A program made the position numbers and the translations under genes. From assembly GCF_026427775.1 (NCBI RefSeq), contig NZ_CP044532.1, positions 3,906,001 through 3,970,000 of the forward strand: DNA of 64,000 nt, written 5' to 3'. Each line of letters starts with the position of its first letter. Position 1 is the first letter of the stretch. Positions 35,018-43,673 of the stretch are shown here, piece by piece. Source of the DNA: Arthrobacter sp. CDRTa11. GTDB lineage: Bacteria; Actinomycetota; Actinomycetes; Actinomycetales; Micrococcaceae. Under the pieces are notes generated by a model. It made no database searches. It saw only the letters and a program-made list of their open reading frames with translations, and was not told the origin of the DNA.

Positions 35018-36675
35018 CAGAACGCCCTGAAATAGCTAAGGTCGAATTGACGGAACATGCGGAAGGCGGCCACCGTAGTGGCGACGGCGAACACCGCGGC
35101 GCCGGTCACCAGCCCGGTGATGGAGCCAAACAAGGGTTCGTACTGATAGGAGAGTGCCATTCCGGTGGCCAGCGATACCGCCGCCGCAAGCCACACGACA
35201 ACTGCCGGCAGCGTGGCCCTGCCCAGACTGAACAGCTGACCGGCGTTGAAGGCCCCAATGCCCAACAACAGGTAACCAACCAGGGAGCCGGTGTACACGC
35301 CGCTGGCAAGCTGAAGGTGAACGGTGAGCAGGCTCGCCGTGGAGAGCCATTCAGCAGCAGCAAACAGCAGGGCACCACTCACCAGCCCAACAAGGAGGGT
35401 AATCACCAGGTGCCGGCGGTAAAACTTCAGCAGCACGCGATTGATTTCCGCGCTCCCGGAGACCAGATGCCCCCTCATCTCGCGACGAACAGTGGCGGGC
35501 AGAAGGTACCCGGCAGCAATCGCGTAGGTGAGGGTCGGAATAAGGACGAGAAGGCCCGTTCCTACACCGACCTGGTAGAGCCCGTTGTAGTGGAACGTCC
35601 CCATCCATAAACCTCCTGCGACCAGCTGGTCGACCACGAGGAGCACAAAGAAGCCTGTCCCATAGGCCCAGTAGGCACGGACGGAACGCGCCACGGGGCC
35701 AAACCGCGGTGGAAGGACGTGCCGGTTGTCCGTTGACGGGGCTTCGATACCGGCCGGCGGTGCGGCCAGCCGTCGCACAACCCGGATGTCAAACAGCACG
35801 GCCACAAGCACCGAGGTCCACAAGGCGGCGAACTGAACATATTGGGCCGTGTAGAGGTTGATGTAGTCCCCTGAGGTGATCCACAAACCACCGAGCACGG
35901 CAATCAGGCCGCCGGCAGAGGCTGCGATCACCACCTCAAGCAAGGCTTTGGCCAGATACAACGGCGAGAACGCCAGCAGCAGGATGCCAATCGAGATTCC
36001 GAAGAGCAGGAACGACCGGTTCGCGGCAGGTGTGTAGGCCTGCACCACGTACTCCAGGATCAGGTAGCTGCCACCCATGACCAGCAGCAGGACCGCCAAC
36101 CCACCGCCTAACGTCCAACGCAACGCCCAGCGCAGCAGGGGTTCGCTGTGCTGCAGGGAATAGAACAGCCCCCTCCGCGCAAATGCCTGCATAAATCCGC
36201 CGGTCAGTATCAGCGCAGCGAACAAGGCCAGGCTAACGGTGGTGGAAAACATCTGCGGCGTGATCGTGGACCAAAAGGACACCCGGCCTATGACCAGCGC
36301 AAGCACAGCGACAATCCACGGCGCCGAGTAGAGCAGCGACTTGGCGAGCAGTCCCAGGCTCATCCGGTCGGGCCCGGGCGACGGCTCGGGGGGCTGGTCA
36401 ACTGTTCCCACCGGGGGCTCATCCGCCGGCCCGCCGAAGAGAGGCAGAAGTGACGTCACTTTCTCCGCGAGCTCAAAGACATTTCGGCAGCCCAGCTCAC
36501 GCGCCCGCTGGTCGCCATAGCCCAGGGTCGCCAGTATCACGGCCACTTCGAAGGCGTCTTGTGCCTGGCGGGTGCGGCCCGCAACGGACCGTGCCTCGGT
36601 GTGCAGGTCCGGGCCCAGCTCCTCCAGGTCCATGGTGAAGTCGGCGAGGACGGAGTCCTCAGGCAACATAGTCAC
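35017..36675 (-). CDS. pelG: PelG-like exopolysaccharide transporter with N-terminal extension
   Basis: About 552 residues with around 12 membrane segments, ending in FRQFDLSYFRAF, as in PelG proteins of the Pel exopolysaccharide system. PelG is a MOP-superfamily membrane protein thought to move the polymer with PelD/PelE. Here a soluble N-terminal region of about 115 residues, with ATLGYGDQRARELGCRNVFELAEKV, precedes the first membrane segment; typical PelG is near 456 residues. The GTG at 36675 has GGAG six bases upstream; the ATG at 36669 is an alternative. It overlaps the PelF gene by 17 bases. Confidence 0.85.
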   Translation of the reverse strand: MTMLPEDSVLADFTMDLEELGPDLHTEARSVAGRTRQAQDAFEVAVILATLGYGDQRARELGCRNVFELAEKVTSLLPLFGGPADEPPVGTVDQPPEPSPGPDRMSLGLLAKSLLYSAPWIVAVLALVIGRVSFWSTITPQMFSTTVSLALFAALILTGGFMQAFARRGLFYSLQHSEPLLRWALRWTLGGGLAVLLLVMGGSYLILEYVVQAYTPAANRSFLLFGISIGILLLAFSPLYLAKALLEVVIAASAGGLIAVLGGLWITSGDYINLYTAQYVQFAALWTSVLVAVLFDIRVVRRLAAPPAGIEAPSTDNRHVLPPRFGPVARSVRAYWAYGTGFFVLLVVDQLVAGGLWMGTFHYNGLYQVGVGTGLLVLIPTLTYAIAAGYLLPATVRREMRGHLVSGSAEINRVLLKFYRRHLVITLLVGLVSGALLFAAAEWLSTASLLTVHLQLASGVYTGSLVGYLLLGIGAFNAGQLFSLGRATLPAVVVWLAAAVSLATGMALSYQYEPLFGSITGLVTGAAVFAVATTVAAFRMFRQFDLSYFRAF

Positions 36676-38107
36676 TGACAACTCCTTCATAGAGCGCGCG
36701 GTAGGCCTCGAGGAAGCGCTCCTGGGAGAACAGGCTGACGGCGCGCTCGCGGAACTCCCTGCCGATGGCCTCACGTTCTTCATGGGTCTGCCGGAAGAGC
36801 GCCACCAGTGCGTCCGCCAGCGCCTGCGGATTCTGCGGCTCAACGAGCAATTCTGGCCGGTTCAATGCCTCAGGAACGCCGCCGACCGCCGTCGCGACGA
36901 CCGGACGGCCAGTGGCCATGGCCTCAACAACGGTGTAGGGAAAGCCCTCGGACACCGAGCAGAGCACCACGACGTCGGACTCCTGATAGGCCCGGACCGG
37001 GTCCTTCGTCGACCCCTCGAACACGACATTGTCCTCAAGCCGCATGGTTGCCACTGCCAACCTGCAACGCTCCGCATAGCGGCGGTCATCGTCAGGGCCG
37101 TGGATGCGCAGGAGAATGTCAGGAACCTCCCGGCGGACCATATTGAGCGCAGTAATGAGCCCCAGCACGTCCTTGAGCGGTTCGATGCGTCCGACGTAGG
37201 CGATGGTGGGCCTGTCCAGCTGAACTGCCCTCGGGGCAAATTCATCCGGGTTGACGCCGTTATAAACCACCTGCATGCGGGCGGGTTCAGCACCCAGCTG
37301 GTACTCCCAACTGGTGTTGTACTCGCACACCGGCAGGACGATGTCGGCGTGCGCGTAGGCGCAACGCGCTATGGCCCGGTACAGATTGCCGAGCAGCACC
37401 TTCCGCAGGAGGGGGGTGTCGTTCCGGACCAGATGGAGAACACGTTCACGGACGTAAACCCCGTGCTCGGTGAGGAGCAGCGGGACGCCCTTGTGCAGTT
37501 TGGCGGCGAGAGCAGGCAGCGCGCAGAGGGCTGCACCGCTGGAATGCGCCACATCAACGTCGGGGAGGGGAACCGCCAGGGGCGTCAGGTAACGGTACAG
37601 GGAGCGCGCGAAGTCGATGGCGTCGGCCATCGAGATCCCTCGGAGTTGTTCATGCTCACTGAGCCTGGTGCGCACCAGCCGCCAGCATCTGGGGTCACGC
37701 AAGCCCTCATGCAGATCGTTGGTCTCGCAGTACTCCGCAATGTCGGCGATGGCAGCACCGAGTTCCCGCGGTTCGCGAGTTTCCAGCAGGTTCCGGACAA
37801 CCTCCTCGTAGGCCGGCAGCAGCAGCTCCACAAAGGCCCGCTCCGGTGACCTTACTTTCCTGGGCCCCCATCGGATTCGCGTCGGCCGCCGGACGTACTC
37901 GTCCACCTTCTCCGTTCCCCACAGTGGAATGGGCACCACCCGTGTGTTGGCCGGGACGCTGAAGGCGGGAGCGACATCAGGGCTGCCGATGACCGCACCC
38001 ACCACGAACTCGTGCTCGGGCAGGCCATTGACCAACTCATGAGCCCAGGTTGACACGCCGCCCTGGAAGTAGGGATACGTGCCTTCCGTCGTCAGCAGGA
38101 TCCTCAT
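36659..38107 (-). CDS. pelF: PelF-type GT4 glycosyltransferase
   Basis: The 482-residue cytoplasmic enzyme starts with the PelF signature ILLTTEGTYPYFQGGVSTWAHEL. A central PelF-specific insertion is present (DAIDFARSLYRYLTPLAVPLPDVDVAHSS). The C-terminal GT-B half carries IAYVGRIEPLKDV and the E-x7-E motif in SEGFPYTVVEAMATGRPVV. PelF polymerises UDP-linked N-acetylhexosamines into the Pel backbone in known systems. It overlaps the upstream helical-repeat gene by 4 bases (ATGA) and the PelG-like gene downstream. This is the strongest marker that the operon makes a Pel-like polymer. Confidence 0.92.
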   Translation of the reverse strand: MRILLTTEGTYPYFQGGVSTWAHELVNGLPEHEFVVGAVIGSPDVAPAFSVPANTRVVPIPLWGTEKVDEYVRRPTRIRWGPRKVRSPERAFVELLLPAYEEVVRNLLETREPRELGAAIADIAEYCETNDLHEGLRDPRCWRLVRTRLSEHEQLRGISMADAIDFARSLYRYLTPLAVPLPDVDVAHSSGAALCALPALAAKLHKGVPLLLTEHGVYVRERVLHLVRNDTPLLRKVLLGNLYRAIARCAYAHADIVLPVCEYNTSWEYQLGAEPARMQVVYNGVNPDEFAPRAVQLDRPTIAYVGRIEPLKDVLGLITALNMVRREVPDILLRIHGPDDDRRYAERCRLAVATMRLEDNVVFEGSTKDPVRAYQESDVVVLCSVSEGFPYTVVEAMATGRPVVATAVGGVPEALNRPELLVEPQNPQALADALVALFRQTHEEREAIGREFRERAVSLFSQERFLEAYRALYEGVVSDYVA

Positions 38108-38691
38108 GATGCCGTCTGGGCGCTCTCGACTTTAACGTGGGTCTGGTCCGCGACGTGCCGGGCCGCCTCGATGCACCGGGCAGCCTGGTCCAGCTCCTGC
38201 AGCTGGAGGAAGCATTTGGCCGCCGAGATCAATGCCTGGTGGGCCGCACCCGGACTGAGCTCGTCGCGCTCCGCCGCATGGTTGTAGGCTGCCGCGGCCC
38301 GGTAGAGCAAGTCCTCGCACTGCTCCGCCAGGCCCTGCAGCCGGGCCTGTTCGGCGGCCGTGCGGAACGCGATGGCGGCCCGTCCATGGCTGCCCTGCAG
38401 GGTCCGTGCCTCCGCCTCGCGGACGAAGCAGGCCATGGCCCTCTCGTGGGTACCCGACCGGGCCGCGGCACGGCCCTCTTCCCACATATCCGCGTCAGGG
38501 CTGATCCCGGGAATTTCGGGGCTGACAGCAGGACCGCTCTGCTCATCGATGAGACCGGGAAGCGCAGCAGCGGAGCCATTGCCCTTGCCGAACAGGCCCC
38601 TGCCGGGGTGCCGGGGTTTCTCCACCGTCGTCGGCCTCAAAGCGGCAGCGTGGGCCGTCCGGCCATCGGTTCCCGTTGACAGCTGAGTCAT
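38104..38691 (-). CDS. Helical (TPR-like) protein heading the Pel-like operon
   Basis: A 195-residue protein starting at ATG after AGGGGAA. The first 75 or so residues are low-complexity. From about 80 there are paired amphipathic helices: WEEGRAAARSGTHERAMACFVREAEA, RAAIAFRTAAEQARLQG, CEDLLYRAAAAYNHAAE, HQALISAAKCFLQL and ELDQAARCIEAARHV. This is a TPR/SNAP-type repeat. In known Pel systems PelE carries TPRs and scaffolds the complex, so a PelE-like scaffolding role is plausible but inferred. It lacks a membrane segment. Confidence 0.75.
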   Translation of the reverse strand: MTQLSTGTDGRTAHAAALRPTTVEKPRHPGRGLFGKGNGSAAALPGLIDEQSGPAVSPEIPGISPDADMWEEGRAAARSGTHERAMACFVREAEARTLQGSHGRAAIAFRTAAEQARLQGLAEQCEDLLYRAAAAYNHAAERDELSPGAAHQALISAAKCFLQLQELDQAARCIEAARHVADQTHVKVESAQTAS

Positions 38692-38944
38692 TTGATTTCC
38701 CCTGTCTGGAGCAACATATTTCATGGGCATGGGGGCGTCGCATCCGCTCCAGCGTCGCCAAGCCGCCGCCGGCGTTGTCCGCTGCGATCTGCCACCTCCA
38801 GGAGCACACTGTGAGGATGTCGACTGGCGCTGCGGCTGGCTTCCTTGCCGGTCCATCGTCGAGGGGTTTCACTTAGGGTCTCCTGCGAGCGGGGCTTCCA
38901 AAAGAATGCAGTTTCTGACGGTTCCCAGATCTCCAAAGTACGTG

Positions 38945-38973
38945 TTGACTCCCAGAAGAAGCACGAGTATGGG
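38945..38973 (+). promoter_or_regulatory. Sigma-70-like promoter candidate with no downstream protein gene
   Basis: TTGACT, 17 bases, then TATGGG. It points toward the 3' end of gabT; only a 19-codon open frame and a hairpin follow. It could drive a short non-coding RNA of roughly 150 nt, or be fortuitous. Confidence 0.35.
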
Positions 38974-39097
38974 GTACTCTAAAAGCATTTTTGGGCTACT
39001 TGGGTCATTGGGACTGTCGCCGCAGTAGGGGGTTAGGTAGTTTGCCGCGGCGAGGCTCTCGGCCAACGGGCAGAACTTCCATAAGCCGTCCAAAACA

Positions 39098-39130
39098 AAG
39101 CAGCACCTCCGCCGGGCGGAGGTGCTGCTT
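39098..39130 (-). terminator. Terminator after gabT
   Basis: Fourteen-base perfect arms (AAGCAGCACCTCCG at 39098-39111 and complement at 39117-39130) with a 5-nt loop. On the minus strand the stem is followed by TTTGTTTTGG. Confidence 0.88.
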
Positions 39131-39179
39131 GTGCTCTGATCGGCTGACGCCGAGGTCCGGCGGATGCCGAACCTGGTGG

Positions 39180-40550
39180 TTACGCGTTGGCCTTGATGGC
39201 GGCGGCCAGGACGTCCAGGCCGTCGTTCAGGAGTTCGTCCGTGATGACCAGCGGGGGCAGCAGGCGGATGACGTTGCCGTAGGTCCCGCAGGTGAGGATG
39301 ATGACACCCTCCTTGAGGCAGGCTGCGGCCACGGCTTTGGTCAGCTCGGGGTTGGGTTCCGTCGATCCGGCCTGGACCAGCTCAATGGCCAGCATGGCAC
39401 CGCGGCCGCGGATGTCGCCGATGACGGCAGCGCCGGAACCGGCAAGCTCATCCTGCAGTCCGCGCAGCCGTGCCGTGGCAAGGGCTTCGATGTGGCGCGC
39501 CCGGCCGGCCAGGTTGTACTCCTCCATGGAACCGATCGCGGCGAGTGCTGCCGCGCAGGCAACCGGGTTGCCGCCGTAGGTGCCGCCCAGGCCGCCCGGG
39601 TGGACGGCGTCGAGCAGGTCGGCGCGGCCGGTGATGGCGGACAGCGGCATGCCGCCGGCGATGCCCTTGGCCATGGTGATGATGTCAGGCACAACACCTT
39701 CGTGGTTGACGGCGAACCATTCGCCGGTGCGGCAGAAGCCGGACTGGACCTCGTCGGCGATGAAGACGACACCGTTCTCCTTGGCCCACGCGGCCAACGC
39801 CGGCAGGAAGCCCTCGGCCGGAACAATGAAGCCGCCCTCGCCCTGGATCGGCTCGATGATGATCGCAGCAACCTGGTCGCCGCCGATCTGCTTCTCGATC
39901 ATGGTGATGGCGCGCTTGGCGGCCTCGGCACCCGTGATGGAGGGGTTCTCCTCGCGGTACGGGTAGCTCATCGGCATGCGGTAGACCTCGGGCGCGAACG
40001 GGCCGAAGTTGGTTTTGTACGGCATGGCCTTGGCGGTCAGTGCCATGGTCAGGTTGGTGCGGCCGTGGTAGGCGTGGTCAAAGGCGACGACGGCGTCCCT
40101 GCCGGTGGCCAGGCGGGCCACCTTAACGGCGTTCTCCACTGCCTCCGCGCCGGAGTTGAACAGTACCGTGCGCTTCTCGTGGTCACCCGGCGTCAGGCGG
40201 TTGAGCTGCTCCGCGAGCGCTACGTAGCTTTCGTACGGCGTGACCATAAAACAGGTGTGGGTGAAGTGCTCAACGGCCTCCTTCACGGCCCCCACGACGG
40301 CGGGATCGGACGCCCCGACGCTGGTCACCGCGATGCCCGAGCCGAGGTCGATGAAGGAGTTGCCGTCGACGTCGTGGATGATGCCGCCGTCGGCGTCCGA
40401 AACATAAACGGGGACTGCGGAGGCGACGCCGGCAGCAACCACTGCCTTGCGGCGTTCGGTCAGGGCCACGGACTTGGGCCCCGGGAAGTCCGCCTGGACG
40501 CGGCGCTTCTGCTCAAGGCGGAAGGTGATTTCGCTTGCGGTGGTGGTCAT
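39180..40550 (-). CDS. gabT: 4-aminobutyrate--2-oxoglutarate transaminase
   Basis: A 456-residue class-III aminotransferase. PLP-phosphate motif FNSGAEAVENAVK (131-143), aromatic loop HAYHGRT, Asp266 in ADEVQSGFCRTG and Schiff-base Lys295 in TMAKGIAGGM. It converts GABA and 2-oxoglutarate to succinic semialdehyde and glutamate. Its upstream neighbour in the same direction makes GABA from gamma-aminobutyraldehyde, so the pair forms a putrescine/GABA degradation unit, with the PucR regulator divergent from it. Confidence 0.95.
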   Translation of the reverse strand: MTTTASEITFRLEQKRRVQADFPGPKSVALTERRKAVVAAGVASAVPVYVSDADGGIIHDVDGNSFIDLGSGIAVTSVGASDPAVVGAVKEAVEHFTHTCFMVTPYESYVALAEQLNRLTPGDHEKRTVLFNSGAEAVENAVKVARLATGRDAVVAFDHAYHGRTNLTMALTAKAMPYKTNFGPFAPEVYRMPMSYPYREENPSITGAEAAKRAITMIEKQIGGDQVAAIIIEPIQGEGGFIVPAEGFLPALAAWAKENGVVFIADEVQSGFCRTGEWFAVNHEGVVPDIITMAKGIAGGMPLSAITGRADLLDAVHPGGLGGTYGGNPVACAAALAAIGSMEEYNLAGRARHIEALATARLRGLQDELAGSGAAVIGDIRGRGAMLAIELVQAGSTEPNPELTKAVAAACLKEGVIILTCGTYGNVIRLLPPLVITDELLNDGLDVLAAAIKANA

Positions 40551-40628
40551 GGAGAAGCCTTTCTTTAAAGCTGGGGGTGAGGCGTAAGGGGAAGGAAGCT
40601 GGTCAGGCGCCTGCGTTATGCATCTGTT

Positions 40629-42059
40629 CTATGCGTCGAGCGCAGACATCACATGCTTGATGCGCGTGTAGTCCTCAACCCCGTACATGGACAGGTCCTT
40701 GCCGTAGCCGGACTGCTTGAAGCCGCCGTGGGGCATTTCGGCGGTGAGGAGAATGTGCGTGTTGATCCAGACGGCACCGAAGTCCAGGTCGCGGCTGAGG
40801 CGCATGGCCGTGCCGTGGTTGGACGTCCAGACGCTGGAGGCCAGGGCGTAGTCGACGTCATTCGCCAGCTCCACTGCCTCTTCCTCGGTGCTGAACCTCT
40901 GCACCGTGATGACCGGGCCGAACGTTTCCTTCTGGACGATGTCATCCGTCTGCTTCGCGCCGGTGACAATGGTGGGCTCAAAGAAGAAGCCCTTCTCCCC
41001 CGCACGGTGGCCGCCAATTTCAATCCTGCAGTTGTCCGGCAGGTGCTCGACGACGGAACTCACCTGGTTGAAGTGGTTCACATTGTTCAGCGGGCCGAAG
41101 TAGTTGTCCTCGTCATTCTGCGAACCGGTGTGGAGGGTTTTGGTGTGTTCCACCATGGCCGCCACAACGTCGTCGTGGACTGAATCCTCCACCAGCACGC
41201 GCGTGATGGCCGTGCAGTCCTGCCCGGCGTTGAAGAAGGCGAACTCGGCGATGGCCGCTGCGCTCTTCTTGATATCCGCGTCCTTGAACACAATGGCGGG
41301 CGCCTTGCCGCCGAGTTCCAGGTGCGCGCGCTTGAGGCCCTTGGCAGCACCGGAAGCGACGGCGATGCCGGCGCGGACAGAACCGGTGATGGATACCAGG
41401 CCGGGAACCTTGTGCTCCACCATCATGGCGCCGGTTTCGCCTGTGCCCAGCACAACGTTCAGCACGCCGGCCGGGAGGATTTCCCCTGCCAGGCGAGCCA
41501 GCACCAGGGTGGATTCGGGGGTGGTGTCCGACGGCTTGAGGACAACAGTGTTGCCCGCGGCCAGGGCGGGGCCGATCTTCCAGATAGCCATCAGGAAGGG
41601 GTAGTTCCACGGGGCCACCTGGGCTACCACACCGATGGGTTCGCGGCGGACGTAGGAGGTGTGGCCCTCGAAGTATTCCCCGGCGGACTTGCCTTCCAGA
41701 ATGCGGGCGGCGCCGGCGAAGAAGCGGAGCTGGTCGGCGCCGGCTGCCACTTCCTCGGACGCGATGAGTGAGCGCACCTGGCCGGTGTTGCGGTGCTGCG
41801 CCTCCACCAGTTCGTCGCTGTTGGCCTCAACGGCGTCGGCGAGCTTGAGCAGCATCAGCTGGCGCTGGCCCGGAGTGACGTGCTTCCAGGTCAGGAAGGC
41901 ATCCTTGGCGGCGGACATGGCGGCATCAACATCGGCCTGCCCGGAGATGGGCGACTGCGCCACTACCTCACCGTTGGTGGGATTGACGATGTCCAGCAGG
42001 CCGCTGCCGGCCGGGGTGACGAACTCACCGTTAATGAAGTTCTGCAAGGTTTGAACCAC
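40629..42059 (-). CDS. Gamma-aminobutyraldehyde dehydrogenase
   Basis: A 476-residue NAD-dependent aldehyde dehydrogenase. Asn152 is in PWNYPF, Glu248 in LELGGKAP and the catalytic Cys282 in NAGQDCTAITR. The overall sequence resembles the gamma-aminobutyraldehyde dehydrogenase (PatD/YdcW) group, which turns the putrescine-derived aldehyde into GABA. The GTG at 42059 sits nine bases after an AGAGG site; the TTG nine bases earlier touches that site directly and is less likely. It precedes gabT by 78 bases. Confidence 0.9.
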   Translation of the reverse strand: MVQTLQNFINGEFVTPAGSGLLDIVNPTNGEVVAQSPISGQADVDAAMSAAKDAFLTWKHVTPGQRQLMLLKLADAVEANSDELVEAQHRNTGQVRSLIASEEVAAGADQLRFFAGAARILEGKSAGEYFEGHTSYVRREPIGVVAQVAPWNYPFLMAIWKIGPALAAGNTVVLKPSDTTPESTLVLARLAGEILPAGVLNVVLGTGETGAMMVEHKVPGLVSITGSVRAGIAVASGAAKGLKRAHLELGGKAPAIVFKDADIKKSAAAIAEFAFFNAGQDCTAITRVLVEDSVHDDVVAAMVEHTKTLHTGSQNDEDNYFGPLNNVNHFNQVSSVVEHLPDNCRIEIGGHRAGEKGFFFEPTIVTGAKQTDDIVQKETFGPVITVQRFSTEEEAVELANDVDYALASSVWTSNHGTAMRLSRDLDFGAVWINTHILLTAEMPHGGFKQSGYGKDLSMYGVEDYTRIKHVMSALDA

Positions 42060-42134
42060 GGTGTGCAACCTCTTTCTTAGGGACCATCGGCCGCGAAGCC
42101 AATGGATGCGACTGCCTCGAGCCTATGCCAGCGC

Positions 42135-42151
42135 CTATTGCCATGGAATAG
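42135..42151. promoter_or_regulatory. Operator candidate CTATT-N7-AATAG in the gab divergent promoter
   Basis: An inverted repeat centred on CCATGG lies midway between the dehydrogenase and the PucR regulator starts. It is a reasonable binding site for that regulator. Confidence 0.45.
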
Positions 42152-42215
42152 CCACCTGCACACCTTTGGTCCGATAGTTTAGTGCGGTTGCCCAGCGCCG
42201 GACTATCCTTGGGAG

Positions 42216-43652
42216 ATGGCCATTTCCCTTGCTGCCCTCCTGGGTGTGAACTCCCTGAACCTGACCAAAGCCGGCGTCGCCGAAACCACCTGGCACCAGG
42301 ACATCAACTGGGTGGCAGTCACCGAACTGGAAGACCCCCAGCGCTTCATCAATGGCGGCGAACTGGTGCTCACCACGGGGCTGCGGCTGCGGTCAGCGCC
42401 GGAGCAGCGGCGGTTTGTCCGCCAGGTCCAGCGTGCCGGGGCTGTGGGCATCGGATTCGGCATTGGCCTCTCGCACGACGTCGTCCCGCCGGCCATGGTT
42501 GCCGAGGCCAACCGGTGGGGGCTGCCCATGGTGGAGGTTCCCTATGAGACACCGTTCATAGCCATCGGCAAGCTGGTGGCCGATGCCCAGTCCGCGGACC
42601 ACTATGCCAAGCTGGAGCGCCTGATTGCCGGGCACCAGGTCCTGGCCCGCGCGCTCCTCACCGGCGGCGGCCTCACCGAACTGCTGAAGCACCTGGGCGG
42701 AATGCTGCGGACCGATATTGCCCTCACCCAGTTCACGGCACAGCTGTACAACAGCAGCAAGAGCCACCCCTCCGCCGATACATGGGGGTCCTTCCCCATC
42801 CCCACCGGGCGGCGGGACGCCTGCACGCTCTGGGTCAGGCAGCCCTTCGAGGACTCGGGCATCATCGGCTACGCGCAGAACCTCATCAGCGTTGAGCTGA
42901 ACAACATGGTCAAGCAGCGCCAGGCGCAGCGGGCCTTATGCGGGCAGGTGCTGGAGGACGTTATCCACGGTGCCCTGGAAACCAGCGAGGCCCAGCGCCG
43001 GCTGGCTGGCATCGGCGTCAACAGCACGCGTAAGAACGTGGTGCTGCTGGCTGTCTCCGCCGCCCACCACAAGGCCTTGGTGAGCACCTCAGTGCCGCAG
43101 CAGCTGGAGAATGTGGTGACGGCCGTCGTCGGGAAGGACCTGGTGCTTGTTATCAACGACGACGGCAGCGGAGCGCCTGCCCTCGCCCGGAAGCTCAGCG
43201 ACCACCTGGCCGAGGCCGGAATCCACGCAACCACGGGCATCGGCGGGGCATACACCAAGCCGAACGGCCTGCGCTGGAGCTACTTCGAGGCCAGGGACGC
43301 GGCGAGCCATGGGCTGCCCGTCAACGAACCGGAACGGCTGAGCCTCACGTCGCTCCTGCTGGCGAGCGAGGACGTTCCGCTGGCCGACATGGCCAACGAA
43401 TCCCTGAACCCGCTCCGGACGTTCGATTCCGCCCACGGTGCGGAGCTGATGACCACGCTGGAAAGCTACCTGAACAACAACGGCTCGGTTGCCGCCGTCG
43501 CCGAAGCCCTGACCCTGCACCGCAACACCGTCCGCTACCGCCTTGCCCAGATCACCGAGCTCACCGGCTACGACCCTTCCGTCACCGCCGACCGCGTGCA
43601 GTTGTGGCTTGCCCTGGCGGTCGCCAAACTGGGCGCACGCCAAGGGAAATAG
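42216..43652 (+). CDS. PucR family transcriptional regulator of GABA/putrescine genes
   Basis: A 478-residue regulator. The N-terminal purine-catabolism (PucR) domain (residues 4-120) contains TELEDPQRFINGGELVLTTGLRL and GFGIGLSHDVVPPAMV. A GGDEF-like degenerate middle region follows. The C-terminal PucR helix-turn-helix lies at about 420-475 (NNNGSVAAVAEALTLHRNTVRYRLAQI). It is divergent from the aldehyde dehydrogenase-gabT pair. PucR homologues activate GABA operons in other actinobacteria and Bacillus (GabR-like), so local control is likely. Confidence 0.93.
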   Translation: MAISLAALLGVNSLNLTKAGVAETTWHQDINWVAVTELEDPQRFINGGELVLTTGLRLRSAPEQRRFVRQVQRAGAVGIGFGIGLSHDVVPPAMVAEANRWGLPMVEVPYETPFIAIGKLVADAQSADHYAKLERLIAGHQVLARALLTGGGLTELLKHLGGMLRTDIALTQFTAQLYNSSKSHPSADTWGSFPIPTGRRDACTLWVRQPFEDSGIIGYAQNLISVELNNMVKQRQAQRALCGQVLEDVIHGALETSEAQRRLAGIGVNSTRKNVVLLAVSAAHHKALVSTSVPQQLENVVTAVVGKDLVLVINDDGSGAPALARKLSDHLAEAGIHATTGIGGAYTKPNGLRWSYFEARDAASHGLPVNEPERLSLTSLLLASEDVPLADMANESLNPLRTFDSAHGAELMTTLESYLNNNGSVAAVAEALTLHRNTVRYRLAQITELTGYDPSVTADRVQLWLALAVAKLGARQGK

Positions 43653-43673
43653 CCCCCAGTTCGTGGGCCGCGC

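Larger units (their letters stand above)
38692..39179. other. 488-base intergenic region before the Pel-like operon
   Basis: No convincing protein gene. The middle part (38890-39030) is AT-richer than its surroundings. On the plus strand TTGACT (38945-38950), a 17-base spacer and TATGGG (38968-38973) form a promoter-like pair, followed by a hairpin at 39098-39130. A 15-base dyad GAGTA-N5-TACTC lies at 38965-38979. The leftward promoter of the Pel-like operon must also lie here but no clear hexamers were found. Confidence 0.5.

Noticed and set aside
39000..39090. Possible cyclic di-GMP riboswitch on the minus strand before the Pel-like operon (GCGGCAAACTACC)
   Set aside because: Only the first conserved box is suggestive; the second box (GACGCAAAG type) and pairing are missing.
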